This document shows, piece by piece, positions 53,409-63,700 of a DNA stretch of 64,000 bases; position 1 is the first letter of the stretch; each line of letters opens with the position of its first letter. Location of the stretch: contig JALHLQ010000001.1 in assembly GCA_022844485.1 (NCBI GenBank), positions 476,369-540,368 of the forward strand, in the 5' to 3' direction. The notes under the pieces were generated by a model. The model ran no database searches. It was not told the DNA's origin and was given only the letters and a program-made list of their open reading frames with translations. The position numbers were made by a program, and so were the translations under genes. The stretch is from Xanthobacteraceae bacterium. GTDB lineage: Bacteria; Pseudomonadota; Alphaproteobacteria; Rhizobiales; Xanthobacteraceae.

Positions 53409-54908
53409 TCAGATCGTCTGATTATAGGCGCCGACTTCCGGATGCGTTCGCAGCACCGAATCGACGGCCTTGAACATGTCGCGCATCCGCGCGTCTGAAA
53501 CCGGGCTTTCGACGACGACCACCAGTTCCGGCTTGTTCGAGGAGGCCCGCACGAGACCCCACGTCCCATCCTCGATAGTCACCCGCACGCCATTGACGGT
53601 GACGAGGTCGCGGATTGGCTGCCCGCACACGCGCTCTCCTTTGGCCTTCGTGGTCTCGAAGTGCTTCACCACCTCGTCCACGATGCGGTATTTCACCTCG
53701 TCGTCGCAATGCGGCGACATGGTCGGTGAACTCCAGGTTTTTGGAAGCGCGTTTTTCAGGTCCGCCATGCTTTTCCCTGGATTGCGGTCAAGCATGTCGC
53801 AAACCGCGAAGGCCGAGAGCAGTCCGTCGTCATAGCCGCGGCCGAAGGGCTTGTTGAAGAAGAAGTGCCCTGACTTCTCGAAGCCGACAAGCGCGCCGAT
53901 TTCGTTCACACGCCGCTTCATGTAGGAGTGGCCCGTTTTCCAATAGGCGGTTTTCGCGCCGTTCTTCGCGAGTTCGGGGTCGGTCATGAAGAGTCCGGTC
54001 GACTTGACGTCGGCTACAAACAGCGCATTTGGATGGATGGCGGACATGTCGCGCGCAAGCATCACGCCGACCTTGTCTGCGAAGATTTCCTCGCCTTCAT
54101 TGTCGACCACGCCGCAGCGGTCTCCGTCGCCGTCGAAGGCAAGCCCGACATCGGCCTTGCTACGCAACACCTCGTCGCGCAGGGCGTGCAGCATTTTGAG
54201 ATCTTCGGTATTCGGGTTGTAGCGCGGAAAAGTGTGGTCGAGCTCGCAGTCGAGCGGAACGACCTCGCAGCCGATGGATTCGAGCGCCTTCGGCGCGAAC
54301 GCGCCCGCGGTGCCGTTTCCGCACGCGGCCACGACCTTCAATCGCCGCTTGAGTTTGGGGCGGGCGGTGAGGTCAGCCAGATAGCGCTCGGCGAAGTTGG
54401 GCACGAAGGCGTAGGCACCGCCGTCTCTCTCGCGAAACTTCGCCAAAAGGACGATGTCTTTCAGGCGTGTCATCTCGTCCGGGCCGAAAGTGAGCGGCCG
54501 GTTCGCACCCATCTTGACGCCGGTCCAGCCATTGTCGTTGTGCGAGGCGGTGACCATCGCGACGCAAGGCACGTCGAGATCGAACTGCGCGAAGTAGGCC
54601 ATGGGCGTGACCGCGAGTCCGATGTCATGCACCTTGCAGCCGGCGGCCATCAGGCCGGTGACCAGCGCCATCTTGATCGAGGCCGAATAGCTGCGGAAAT
54701 CGTGCGCAGTAACGATGTCCGGCCTCACCCCCAGCTCATGGATCAGCGTGCCGAGGCCCAGCCCGAGCGCCTGCACCCCCATGAGGTTGATTTCCTTTTC
54801 GAACAGCCAACGCGCGTCGTATTCGCGAAAGCCGGTGGGTTTGACCATCGGCTCGGATTCATACGCATAGGTATTGGCGGCCAGCGCGGGCTTCGGAACT
54901 GGAAACAT
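53409..54908 (-). CDS. Phosphomannomutase/phosphoglucomutase
   Basis: A 499-residue alpha-D-phosphohexomutase (ManB/AlgC/PgM type) that interconverts hexose 1- and 6-phosphates for surface polysaccharides. The phosphoserine loop TASHNDNGW gives Ser122. The metal loop is AFDGDGDRCG near residue 269. The sugar loop is GFEKSGHFFF near 345, and the C-terminal phosphate-binding region follows. The ugd gene about 3.2 kb away on the same strand also makes sugar-nucleotide precursors. Whether mannose or glucose phosphate is preferred is not clear. Confidence 0.9.
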   Translation of the reverse strand: MFPVPKPALAANTYAYESEPMVKPTGFREYDARWLFEKEINLMGVQALGLGLGTLIHELGVRPDIVTAHDFRSYSASIKMALVTGLMAAGCKVHDIGLAVTPMAYFAQFDLDVPCVAMVTASHNDNGWTGVKMGANRPLTFGPDEMTRLKDIVLLAKFRERDGGAYAFVPNFAERYLADLTARPKLKRRLKVVAACGNGTAGAFAPKALESIGCEVVPLDCELDHTFPRYNPNTEDLKMLHALRDEVLRSKADVGLAFDGDGDRCGVVDNEGEEIFADKVGVMLARDMSAIHPNALFVADVKSTGLFMTDPELAKNGAKTAYWKTGHSYMKRRVNEIGALVGFEKSGHFFFNKPFGRGYDDGLLSAFAVCDMLDRNPGKSMADLKNALPKTWSSPTMSPHCDDEVKYRIVDEVVKHFETTKAKGERVCGQPIRDLVTVNGVRVTIEDGTWGLVRASSNKPELVVVVESPVSDARMRDMFKAVDSVLRTHPEVGAYNQTI

Positions 54909-55024
54909 GCACGAGACCTCGGATCGGAACGCAACGACATAGCCGAAGCGATGCGTCGGGGAAAGCGGCGGGGATGAAAGGCCAGCCGCGGCGGCTGGTG
55001 CCTGCGGACAACGTCCGAGCCCGG

Positions 55025-55549
55025 CTATTGTTCGAGGACGAGGCGTCCTTCGCGGTACTCGAAACGGCGGAGTCTTTTCAGAAACGAGAGGCCGAGCAGA
55101 TTCTCGCCCAATGCCTCATCGGGCATGATCGTTGCCGGAACATTGCGCACGACGATGTTCCCGACTTCGACCATGTCGAGAGTCACGGGCGCGGTGCGCG
55201 TTACGCCGTTCGCCGTGTGTACGGGCACGTTGAAGTCGCGCTGCGCAGGATGGATGCCGAGCCGCGCCGCGTCGCTCCGCCGGAGTGCGATGACCGTGGC
55301 GCCGGTATCCACCATGAACGTCATTCGGCGGCCGTCGACCCTCGCATCCACTGCGAAGTGGCCGCGCCGATCCATCGAGATGACGACGGAACGGGAATTG
55401 CCGGGGGAGACCGCGGTGGTTTCAAACGGTTCGGACCGGCCTTTGGCGACGGAATTCGCCGATGGGCCCAGGCCGATTCCACCGGCGAATTTCGGCACGA
55501 TGGCGGCGGAAGCGAGCGCAAGCAGCGCGAACAGGATGATATGACGCAT
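55025..55549 (-). CDS. TIGR02281 family retropepsin-like aspartic protease
   Basis: A 174-residue protein of the clan AA, TIGR02281 type. An N-terminal hydrophobic segment (about 3-25) anchors or exports it. The single aspartic protease domain (about 65-174) has the active motif FMVDTGATVIALR with Asp81, and a later ILE-type strand LLGLSFLKRLRRFE. It would act as a dimer like retropepsins. Substrate is unknown. It stands between hrpB (upstream on the strand) and the phosphomannomutase, with gaps of about 110 bases on both sides. Confidence 0.86.
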   Translation of the reverse strand: MRHIILFALLALASAAIVPKFAGGIGLGPSANSVAKGRSEPFETTAVSPGNSRSVVISMDRRGHFAVDARVDGRRMTFMVDTGATVIALRRSDAARLGIHPAQRDFNVPVHTANGVTRTAPVTLDMVEVGNIVVRNVPATIMPDEALGENLLGLSFLKRLRRFEYREGRLVLEQ

Positions 55550-55658
55550 GAGCGGCCCGATCGATGGAGCGAGTGAATCACGGGCAAACGAATCGCCGAT
55601 TAAGGCGAAGCCGTCGCGGCCCGTTGGCCGCCGGCATGGTGAACGATGCGTTACCGGC

Positions 55659-58145
55659 TCAATCCGGTGCGAATGATGTCCCCTTCGGCTTTGCGCGCCG
55701 CGTCGCGGGCGCAGCGAGGGGGTTCTCGGGCCAGGGATGCTTGGGGTAGCGGCCTTTCATCTCGGCCGCCACCGCGGCATAGCTGCCGCGCCAAAAGCCG
55801 GGCAGATCGCGCGTCACTTGCACCGGCCGATGCGCGGGCGAAAGCAGCGCGATGACCAGGGGCACGCGCCCGCCCGCGATCGTTGGGTGGCGGTCGAGCC
55901 CGAACAGCTCCTGCACCCGCACCGAGACCGTCGGTCCCGCTTCCGCCTCGTAATCGATGGGAATGCGTGAGCCGGTCGGCGCTTCGAAGTGCGTCGGCGC
56001 CTCGGCCTCGACCCGCCGGCGCAAAGGCCAGGGAACAAGCGCGGTGAGCGCCGAGGCCAGTTCGTCCGGGGTCAAATCCGCAAGCGCCGTCTTGCCCGAA
56101 AGCGCCGGCGTCAGCCAGTCCTCGTAGCGGCCGGCGAGGGCGGGATCGGACAGGTCCGGCCATTCATCGCCTTCCGCGTGGCGGAGGAACATGACGCGGT
56201 CGCGCCATTGCTTGAGGCTCTTGGTCCAGGGGAGCCGCTGCAGGCCGAGCCCGACGATGCCCTGCGCCAGCACGCGGGCGGCATCCTCTTCCGGCGTGAC
56301 CGGCAAAGCCTGTTCGGTCAGCGTCAGCGCGGCGAGCCGTTTCACCTTTCGCGCGCGCAGCGCGGCGCTTGCGGGATCGAACGTCGTTTCGACGCGCGTG
56401 TCGATGAGCCTTCCGAACGCGGCCTCGATCTGGGCCAGGCTGATCGGGGCGGCGAGCAGAATTCGCCCTCTTGCTGCGTGACCGGCGATTGCGCCGACGG
56501 CCAGGAACGTTTCGCTGGCGAGCGGTGAGGCGGGGTCGAGGCTCGCGCCGCGCCCGTTGGCGAGAACGAAGCTGCCTCTCTCGCCGCGGTTCTTTGCAAT
56601 GCGCTCGGGATAGGCGAGGGCGAGGAGCAGGCCCACGTCCAGCGTCTCGCCTCCTCCCTTGTGGGGAACGTGAGCGCTTTGCGCCCACCGCCCCGCCATG
56701 CGCCGCGCGTCCTCGGCGCGCGCGGAGCGGTCGCGCCGGAAGAGGTCAAGGCGATGCTTAAGGTCGGCGTCGTCGCCGCCAAGGCCGCGCTCGGTGAGAA
56801 CGATGGCGATCTCGGCGCCGAGCTGTCCCTGATCCCTTCCGGCCGCTTCGACGACCATCCGCGCGAGCCGCGGCGGCAGGGGAAGCGCGCGGAGCCTCTG
56901 GCCCTCTTCCGTGATGCGACCGTCCGCGTCGATCGCGCCGAGCTCCATCAGCAGTTTGCGCGCCTCGTTCAGCGCGGGCCGGGGCGGTGGGTCGAGAAAG
57001 GCCAGTTGCGAGGGGTCGCGCACGCCCCATTGGGCGAGATCGAGCGCGAAGGAGGAGAGGTCGGCATTGAGGATTTCCGGCGCGGCGAAGGGTTCGAGCG
57101 AGGCGGTTTGCGGTTCGTCCCACAGCCGGTAGCACACGCCGGGTTCCGTCCGTCCGGCGCGGCCTCGCCGCTGATCGGCCGAGGCGCGCGCGACGCGGAT
57201 GGTCTCGAGCCGCGTGACGCCGACGTCCGGCTCGTAGCGCGGCGCGCGCGCGAGCCCGGAATCGATGACGATGCGCACGCCCTCGATCGTGATCGAGGTC
57301 TCGGCGATCGAGGTGGCGAGCACGACCTTGCGCCGTCCGGCCGGCGCCGGCTCGATCGCCCGATCCTGCTCTCTCGCATCCATCGCGCCATAGAGCGGCA
57401 CGATGTCCACGCTCGGATCATCGGTGCGCTCGCGCAAAATCCTCTCGGTGCTGCGGATCTCGGCGGCGCCCGGCAGGAAAGCGAGAATGGAGCCGGGCTC
57501 GGCCCGCAGCGCGCGCACGACGGCGGCGGCGACTTGCGCCTCGATGGTCGCGCGCGGATCGCGGCCGAGGTAGCGGGTCTCGACCGCGAAGGCGCGGCCT
57601 TCGCTGGCGATGACCGGCGCATCCCCGAGCAGCGTGGCGATGCGGGCGCCGTCGATGGTGGCGGACATCACGAGGAGCTTGAGATCGTTGCGCAAGCCCG
57701 TCTGCACGTCGCGCGCCAGCGCAAGCCCGAGATCAGCGTCGAGCGATCGCTCATGGAACTCGTCGAACAGCACCGCGGCGACGCCGCCGAGCATCGGATC
57801 GTCGAGGATGCGCCGCGCGAACACGCCCTCCGTGACCACCTCGATCCGCGTGCGGCCCGACACCTTCGAGCCGAAGCGCACGCGCAGGCCGACGGTGTCG
57901 CCCACGCGCTCGCCGAGCGTCTGCGCCATCCGCTGCGCGGCCGCGCGCGCCGCCAGCCGCCGCGGCTCGAGCACGAGAATTGTTTTCGATTGCGCCCAGG
58001 ACTGATTCAGGAGCACGAGCGGAACGCGCGTGGTCTTGCCGGCCCCCGGCGGCGCCACGAGAACGGCGGCGTTGGAGGCAGACAGCGCCGCCGTCAGTTC
58101 CGGCAGCGCCGCATCGATGGGGAGCGGATCACTCGGTCTCGTCAC
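55659..58145 (-). CDS. hrpB: ATP-dependent helicase HrpB
   Basis: An 828-residue DExH-box RNA helicase. Motifs in order: I APPGAGKTTR with Lys37, Ia region LEPRRLAARAAAQRMA, II LFDEFHERSL, III VMSATIDG, V LATSIAETSITIEGVRIVID, and VI QRRGRAGRTEPGVCYRLW. The helicase-associated and HrpB-specific C-terminal domains follow (about 420-828). The cellular role in proteobacteria is not well defined. It starts with GTG at 58145, overlapping the ugd 3' end by 17 bases on the same strand, so its translation may depend on ugd. The overlap is longer than usual for a coupled pair. Confidence 0.94.
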   Translation of the reverse strand: MTRPSDPLPIDAALPELTAALSASNAAVLVAPPGAGKTTRVPLVLLNQSWAQSKTILVLEPRRLAARAAAQRMAQTLGERVGDTVGLRVRFGSKVSGRTRIEVVTEGVFARRILDDPMLGGVAAVLFDEFHERSLDADLGLALARDVQTGLRNDLKLLVMSATIDGARIATLLGDAPVIASEGRAFAVETRYLGRDPRATIEAQVAAAVVRALRAEPGSILAFLPGAAEIRSTERILRERTDDPSVDIVPLYGAMDAREQDRAIEPAPAGRRKVVLATSIAETSITIEGVRIVIDSGLARAPRYEPDVGVTRLETIRVARASADQRRGRAGRTEPGVCYRLWDEPQTASLEPFAAPEILNADLSSFALDLAQWGVRDPSQLAFLDPPPRPALNEARKLLMELGAIDADGRITEEGQRLRALPLPPRLARMVVEAAGRDQGQLGAEIAIVLTERGLGGDDADLKHRLDLFRRDRSARAEDARRMAGRWAQSAHVPHKGGGETLDVGLLLALAYPERIAKNRGERGSFVLANGRGASLDPASPLASETFLAVGAIAGHAARGRILLAAPISLAQIEAAFGRLIDTRVETTFDPASAALRARKVKRLAALTLTEQALPVTPEEDAARVLAQGIVGLGLQRLPWTKSLKQWRDRVMFLRHAEGDEWPDLSDPALAGRYEDWLTPALSGKTALADLTPDELASALTALVPWPLRRRVEAEAPTHFEAPTGSRIPIDYEAEAGPTVSVRVQELFGLDRHPTIAGGRVPLVIALLSPAHRPVQVTRDLPGFWRGSYAAVAAEMKGRYPKHPWPENPLAAPATRRAKPKGTSFAPD

Positions 58146-59457
58146 GCGCGCTCGTCGGGCGTCCGATGCTTTCGTAAGCGAACCCGTGCCGCGCCATCTC
58201 TTCCGGGCGGTACACGTTGCGCAGATCCACCAGGATCGGGCGCGTCATCGCAGCTTTGAGGCGCTCGAGGTCCAGCGCGCGGAACTGCTCCCATTCGGTG
58301 ACGATGACGAGCACGTCGGCGCCCTGAGCCGCGACATAGGGGCCCTGACAGTAGGTGACGTCCGGCATCAGGCGTTTCGCCTGGTCCATGCCTTGCGGAT
58401 CATAGGCGCGAATCCTGGCGCCCATATCGGTCAGGGCGGTGATCAGCGCGAGCGAGGGCGCCTCGCGCATGTCGTCCGTGTTGGGCTTGAAGGTGAGCCC
58501 GAGCACCGCCACCATCTTTCCGCGCAACGTGCCGCCGACGGCGGCGGACACTTTTCGCGCCATGGCGCGCTTGCGCTGGTCGTTGATGGCGGCGACGGTC
58601 TCGACGATGCGCAGCGGCGCCGCATTGTCCTGGCCGGTCTTGATCAGCGCGAGCGTGTCTTTCGGGAAGCAGGAGCCGCCATAGCCGGGGCCGGCATGCA
58701 GGAACTTGGCGCCGATGCGATTGTCGAGCCCGATGCCGCGCGCCACCTCCTGGATGTTCGCCCCGACCTTCTCGCAGAGGTCGGCGATCTCGTTGATGAA
58801 CGTGATCTTCGTCGCGAGGAACGCGTTGGCCGCGTATTTGATCAGTTCCGCCGTGCGGCGGTCGGTGAACAGGATCGGCGCCGAATTGAGGTAGAGCGGC
58901 CGGTACAGCTCCGTCATCACCTCTCTCGCCCGCGGATCGGACGCCCCGACCACGATGCGGTCGGGAAGCTTGAAGTCGCGGATCGCCGCGCCCTCGCGGA
59001 GGAACTCGGGATTGGACACCACCGCCATATCCGCCTGCGGCCGGGTCTCGCGGATGATGCGTTCCACCTCGTCGCCGGTTCCGACCGGCACCGTCGATTT
59101 GGTGATGACGACCGAAAAACCGTCGAGCGCCGCCGCGATCTCGCGCGCCGCCGCGTAGACATAGGAGAGATCGGCATGGCCGTCGCCCCGCCGCGACGGG
59201 GTGCCCACCGCGATGAACACGGCCTCGGCGGCCCGCACGGCGGCCGCGAGATCGGTGGAGAATGAAAGCCGGCCTTCCCGCGCGTTCCTCGCCACGAGGT
59301 CGGCGAGGCCGGGCTCGTAGATCGGCATTTCCCCGCGCGCCAGCGCGGCGATCTTGCTCTCGTCCTTGTCCACGCAGACGACGGAATGGCCGAAATCCGC
59401 AAAGCAGGCGCCCGACACGAGGCCGACATAGCCGCTTCCGATCATTGCAACGCGCAT
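58129..59457 (-). CDS. ugd: UDP-glucose 6-dehydrogenase
   Basis: Ugd oxidises UDP-glucose twice to UDP-glucuronate for capsule or exopolysaccharide. The 442-residue protein has the NAD motif IGSGYVGLVSGACFADFG at the start and the catalytic cysteine in GPGYGGSCFPKDTLAL near residue 257. The C-terminal UDP-binding domain contains VAVLGLTFKPNTDDMREAPS. The ATG at 59457 is preferred over GTG two codons earlier. The gene faces an acyltransferase gene across about 150 bases and overlaps hrpB at its end. Confidence 0.95.
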   Translation of the reverse strand: MRVAMIGSGYVGLVSGACFADFGHSVVCVDKDESKIAALARGEMPIYEPGLADLVARNAREGRLSFSTDLAAAVRAAEAVFIAVGTPSRRGDGHADLSYVYAAAREIAAALDGFSVVITKSTVPVGTGDEVERIIRETRPQADMAVVSNPEFLREGAAIRDFKLPDRIVVGASDPRAREVMTELYRPLYLNSAPILFTDRRTAELIKYAANAFLATKITFINEIADLCEKVGANIQEVARGIGLDNRIGAKFLHAGPGYGGSCFPKDTLALIKTGQDNAAPLRIVETVAAINDQRKRAMARKVSAAVGGTLRGKMVAVLGLTFKPNTDDMREAPSLALITALTDMGARIRAYDPQGMDQAKRLMPDVTYCQGPYVAAQGADVLVIVTEWEQFRALDLERLKAAMTRPILVDLRNVYRPEEMARHGFAYESIGRPTSARDETE

Positions 59458-59609
59458 GGACACCCGACAGCGATCGTTAAGAACTGTGGTTTAAAACGAC
59501 AGGGCGGCCCGCCTCTTAGCAGACGAGCTTACGTCTGACGAGAGCCGCGGCGCGCGCCTTGCGAATGAACCTGTCGGAACGAAGGCCATCCCGCGACGGG
59601 ATCACCGAA

Positions 59610-60653
59610 ATGGAACATGCGATGCGAGCGAGTGGAGCGGACGCGGGACGGGTCGAATGGGTCGACTACGCCAAAGGCTTCTGCATCGTCCTCGTGGTGA
59701 TGATGCATGCGACGCTCGGCGTCGAAGCGGCCGCGGGCCGCGAAGGCTGGCTGCACGCCGCCGTCGCTTTCGCAAAGCCGTTCCGGATGCCGGACTTCTT
59801 CCTGATCTCGGGTCTTTTCCTCGCGCGCGTGATCGATCGCGACTGGCGCACCTATCTCGACAGGAAGGTCGTGCACTTCGTCTATTTCTACGCGCTCTGG
59901 GTCACGATCCAGTTTGCCTTCAAAGCGCCGGGGATCGCGATGAGCGACGGCGCGCTCCGCGCCCTGGCACTTTATGCCGAAGCCTTCGTGCAGCCGTTCG
60001 GCACGCTGTGGTTCATCTATCTGTTGCCGATCTTCTTCGTGGTCACGAAAGTGACACGGCTTGTTTCTCCGGCGGCGATCTGGCTCGCGGGGGCCGCGCT
60101 GGAAATCGCGCCGATCGAAACCGGATCTGTGATCCTCGACGAGTTCGCCAGCCGGTTTGTCTATTTCTATACAGGCTACATTCTCGCGCCCTGGATTTTC
60201 CGGTTTGCGGAGCATGTTCAGTCGCGCGCGGGCCTCGCCGCGCTTGGGCTTGTGGCCTGGGCGCCGGTCAACGCCATGTTCGTCGTGACCGGCTGGGCGG
60301 AATGGCCCTTCGTTTCGCTGGCGCTCGGATTGCTGGGCGCCGCCGCGGTGGTCGCCGCCTCCGCCTTGATGGCGAAAGCGCGCCTGTTCGGTTTCTTGCG
60401 CTATTGCGGGGAGCGCTCGATCGTCATCTATCTCGCTTTCTTTCTTCCCATGGCGGCGTCCCGCACCGTCCTTCTCAAGAGCGGGCTGATCGCGGACATT
60501 GGCCTGGTCTCCGCGCTCGTGACCGTGGCCGGCGTCGTCGGCGCGCTGCTGTGGTTCTGGGCGGCGCGCGGGACCCGCCTCAAATTCCTGTTCGAGCGGC
60601 CCGCGGCGTTCTGGATCGCGCCAAAGCCCATCCGGCTCCAGCCGGCGGAGTGA
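59610..60653 (+). CDS. Acyltransferase-3-like integral membrane protein
   Basis: A 347-residue membrane protein with about ten helices. The beginning VEWVDYAKGFCIVLVVMMHA has the histidine of the membrane acyltransferase 3 family in the first helix, followed by PFRMPDFFLISGLFLARV and an arginine-rich loop. Family members O-acetylate or succinylate exported polysaccharides and lipids. Next to ugd, a role in surface polysaccharide modification is likely but unproven. The start is uncertain: ATG 59610 is chosen for the GGGATC lead, but ATG 59565 is in frame too. Confidence 0.8.
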   Translation: MEHAMRASGADAGRVEWVDYAKGFCIVLVVMMHATLGVEAAAGREGWLHAAVAFAKPFRMPDFFLISGLFLARVIDRDWRTYLDRKVVHFVYFYALWVTIQFAFKAPGIAMSDGALRALALYAEAFVQPFGTLWFIYLLPIFFVVTKVTRLVSPAAIWLAGAALEIAPIETGSVILDEFASRFVYFYTGYILAPWIFRFAEHVQSRAGLAALGLVAWAPVNAMFVVTGWAEWPFVSLALGLLGAAAVVAASALMAKARLFGFLRYCGERSIVIYLAFFLPMAASRTVLLKSGLIADIGLVSALVTVAGVVGALLWFWAARGTRLKFLFERPAAFWIAPKPIRLQPAE

Positions 60654-60717
60654 TTGATCCCCTGCGGGGAGGGCGGATCGTGTGGCGTCCGCGGGCGGTT
60701 CTTGCTAAGGCCAGCGC

Positions 60718-63700
60718 ATGCCAGCGCATCACAAGGCCGCGAACGAGGCGCCGCTTCACAAGCATCCCCTCAAGAAGGGCGACCACGTCTTTCTGATCGA
60801 CGGCTCGTCGTTCATCTTTCGCGCCTATTTCGCCATGTTCAAGGCCGCGCAAAGCCGCGGCCGCAGCTTCACCCGCTCGGACGGACTGCCGAGCGGCGCG
60901 GTGCTGACCTTCTGCAACATGCTGTGGAAACTCTTGCGCGAGGGGCTCGACGGCGTGAAGCCGACCCATGTGGCGGTCGTGTTCGACCATTCCGGGACGA
61001 GCTTCCGCAACGAGATCTACGAGGACTACAAGGGCCATCGGCCCGAGCCGCCGGACGAACTCGTTCCGCAATTTCCGCTGATGCGCGACGCGGTCCGCGC
61101 GTTCGGGCTGGCGCCCGTCGAGCAGAAAGGGTTCGAGGCCGACGACCTGATCGCGACCTATGCGCGCGACGCGCTGGAGAAGGGCGCCGATGTCAGCATC
61201 ATCGCCGGCGACAAGGACCTGATGCAGCTCGTGCGGCCGGGCGTGACGATGTACGACCCGATGCCGGGCAACGAGCGGCGCGTCGATCGCGCCTTCGTCA
61301 TCGAGAAGTTCGGCGTGCCGCCGGAGAAGGTGGCCGACGTGCAGGCGCTCGTGGGTGATTCCACCGACAACGTGCCCGGCGTTCCCGGCATCGGCATCAA
61401 GACCGCGGCGCAGCTCATCCAGGACTACGGCGACCTCGAGACGCTGCTCGCGCGGGCCGGCGAGATCAAGCAGGAGAAGCGCCGCCTCTCGCTGATCGAG
61501 CACGCCGAGATCGCCCGCATGTCGAAGAAGCTCGTGCTGCTGGACGACCATGTCGAGCTCGAATGCCCGCTCGAGGATTTGCCGCATGACGGCCACGATC
61601 CGGCGCGGCTCATCGCGTTCCTGAAAGCGATGGAGTTCACGAGCCTCACCAAGCGCGTCGCCGAGGCGGCGGGCGTCGATCCGAACGCGATCGAGGCCGA
61701 CCCAAAGCTGCGCCCCGCCGGCGCGCAGCCGCCTCCGCCGGCGGAGCCCCCGCCGGAAGCGGAGGAGAAACCCGCCGAGGCGCGCGGCCCCGCGCGGCAG
61801 CTTTCGCTCGGGCTGAAAGCCGAGCCCGATCAGCGCCGCATGCCGGCCGGCCGCGCGGCGCCGATGCAGCCGCAAGCGCTCGTCAATGCGCGCCTGAGCG
61901 ATGCGTCGTCGCAGAAGTTCGATCCCGCGGCCTATGAACTGATTGCGGATCCGGAGGCGCTCGACCGCTGGATCGCAAGCGCCTTCGACCAGGGCTTTGT
62001 CGCGGTCGATCTGGTCACCACCTCGGTCGACCCGATGATCGCGGAGATTGTCGGCGTCTCGCTGGCGCTGGCGCCGAACAAGGCCGGCTATATCCCGCTG
62101 AGCCACCGCGCCTCCGACGATCTCCTGGCGCAAGGCGGGCTCGCGCCGGGCCAGATCCCCGCGCGCCATGCGCTCGCGCAGCTCAAGCTGATCCTGGAGC
62201 ATCCGGGCGTGCTCAAGATCGGACATGACCTGAAACCCGACATTCTCGTCTTCGAGCGCCACGGCGTCAGCCTCGAGCCCTTCGACGATGTGCTGCTCCT
62301 GTCCTACGTGCTCGATGCCGGCCAGGGCGCACATTCCATCGAGCAGCTTGCGCAGCGCCACCTGCACCATGCCGCCTCGAATATCGCCGACGTGATCGGC
62401 AAGGGGCGCACCCTCGTTCCCTTCGAGACGATCGAGATCGCCCGCGCCTGCCGCCACTGCGCGGAGAATCCGGACGTGAGTCTCAGGCTGTGGCGCCTGT
62501 TGAAGGCTCGGCTCGTGGCCGAGGGCATGACCACGGTCTATGAGACTTTGGAGCGCCCGCTCGTGCCGGTGCTGGCGCGGATGGAGCGGCGCGGGATTTC
62601 GATCGACGGCGACATTCTCTCGCGCCTCTCCGGCGAATTCGCGCAAAAGGCCGCCGCGCTGGAAGCCGAAATCCAGGAGCTTGCCGGCGAGCCGCTGAAC
62701 CCCGGCAGCCCGAAGCAGCTCGGCGACATCCTGTTCGGCAAGATGAAGCTCGCGGGCGCGCGGCGCACCAAGACCGGTGCCTGGTCGACGACCGCGTCCA
62801 TCCTCGAGGATCTCGCCGAGGAAGGCCACGCGCTGCCGGTGAAGATTCTCGAATGGCGGCAGATCACGAAACTCAAATCGACCTACACCGACCAGCTCAC
62901 CGCGCACGTCAATCCGGACACCGGACGCGTGCACACGAGCTACGCGCTCGCGGCGACGACGACCGGCCGGCTCGCCTCCTCCGAGCCCAACCTGCAGAAC
63001 ATCCCGATCCGCACCGAGGAGGGACGCAAGATCCGCCGCGCCTTCATCGCGGCGCCGGGACACAAGCTCGTCTCCGCCGATTATTCGCAGATCGAGCTGC
63101 GGCTGCTCGCCGAGATCGCCGACATCCCGGCGCTGAAGAAGGCCTTTCAGGACGGCACCGACATCCACGCGCTGACCGCCTCGGAGATGTTCGGCGTGCC
63201 GGTGAAGGGCATGCCGCCCGACGTGCGCCGCCGCGCCAAGGCGATCAATTTCGGCATCATCTACGGCATCTCGGCCTTCGGCCTCGCCAACCAGCTCGGC
63301 ATTCCGCGCGAGGAAGCGGGCGCGTATATCAGGCAATACTTCGAGCGCTTCCCCGGCATCCGCGCCTACATGGAGAGCACCAAGGAGTTCTGCCGCAAGC
63401 ACGGCTATGTGAAGACGATCTTCGGCCGCAAGTGCCACTACCCCGACATTTCCGCGAGCAATCCCTCGGTGCGCTCCTTCAACGAGCGCGCGGCGGTGAA
63501 CGCGACGCTGCAAGGCTCCGCGGCCGACATCATCCGCCGCGCCATGATCCGCGTCGAAGGCGCGCTCGCGAAGGCGAAGCTTTCGGCCTGCATGCTGTTG
63601 CAGGTGCACGACGAGCTGGTGTTCGAGGCGCCGGACGCGGAAGTCGAGGCCACGCTTCCGGTGGTCCGCCGCGTGATGGAGGACGCGCCGTTTCCGGCGG

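Noticed and set aside
56661..58259. A 532-residue plus-strand open frame opposite hrpB
   Set aside because: The helicase motifs on the other strand are complete; this frame has no domain and ends arbitrarily in ugd.
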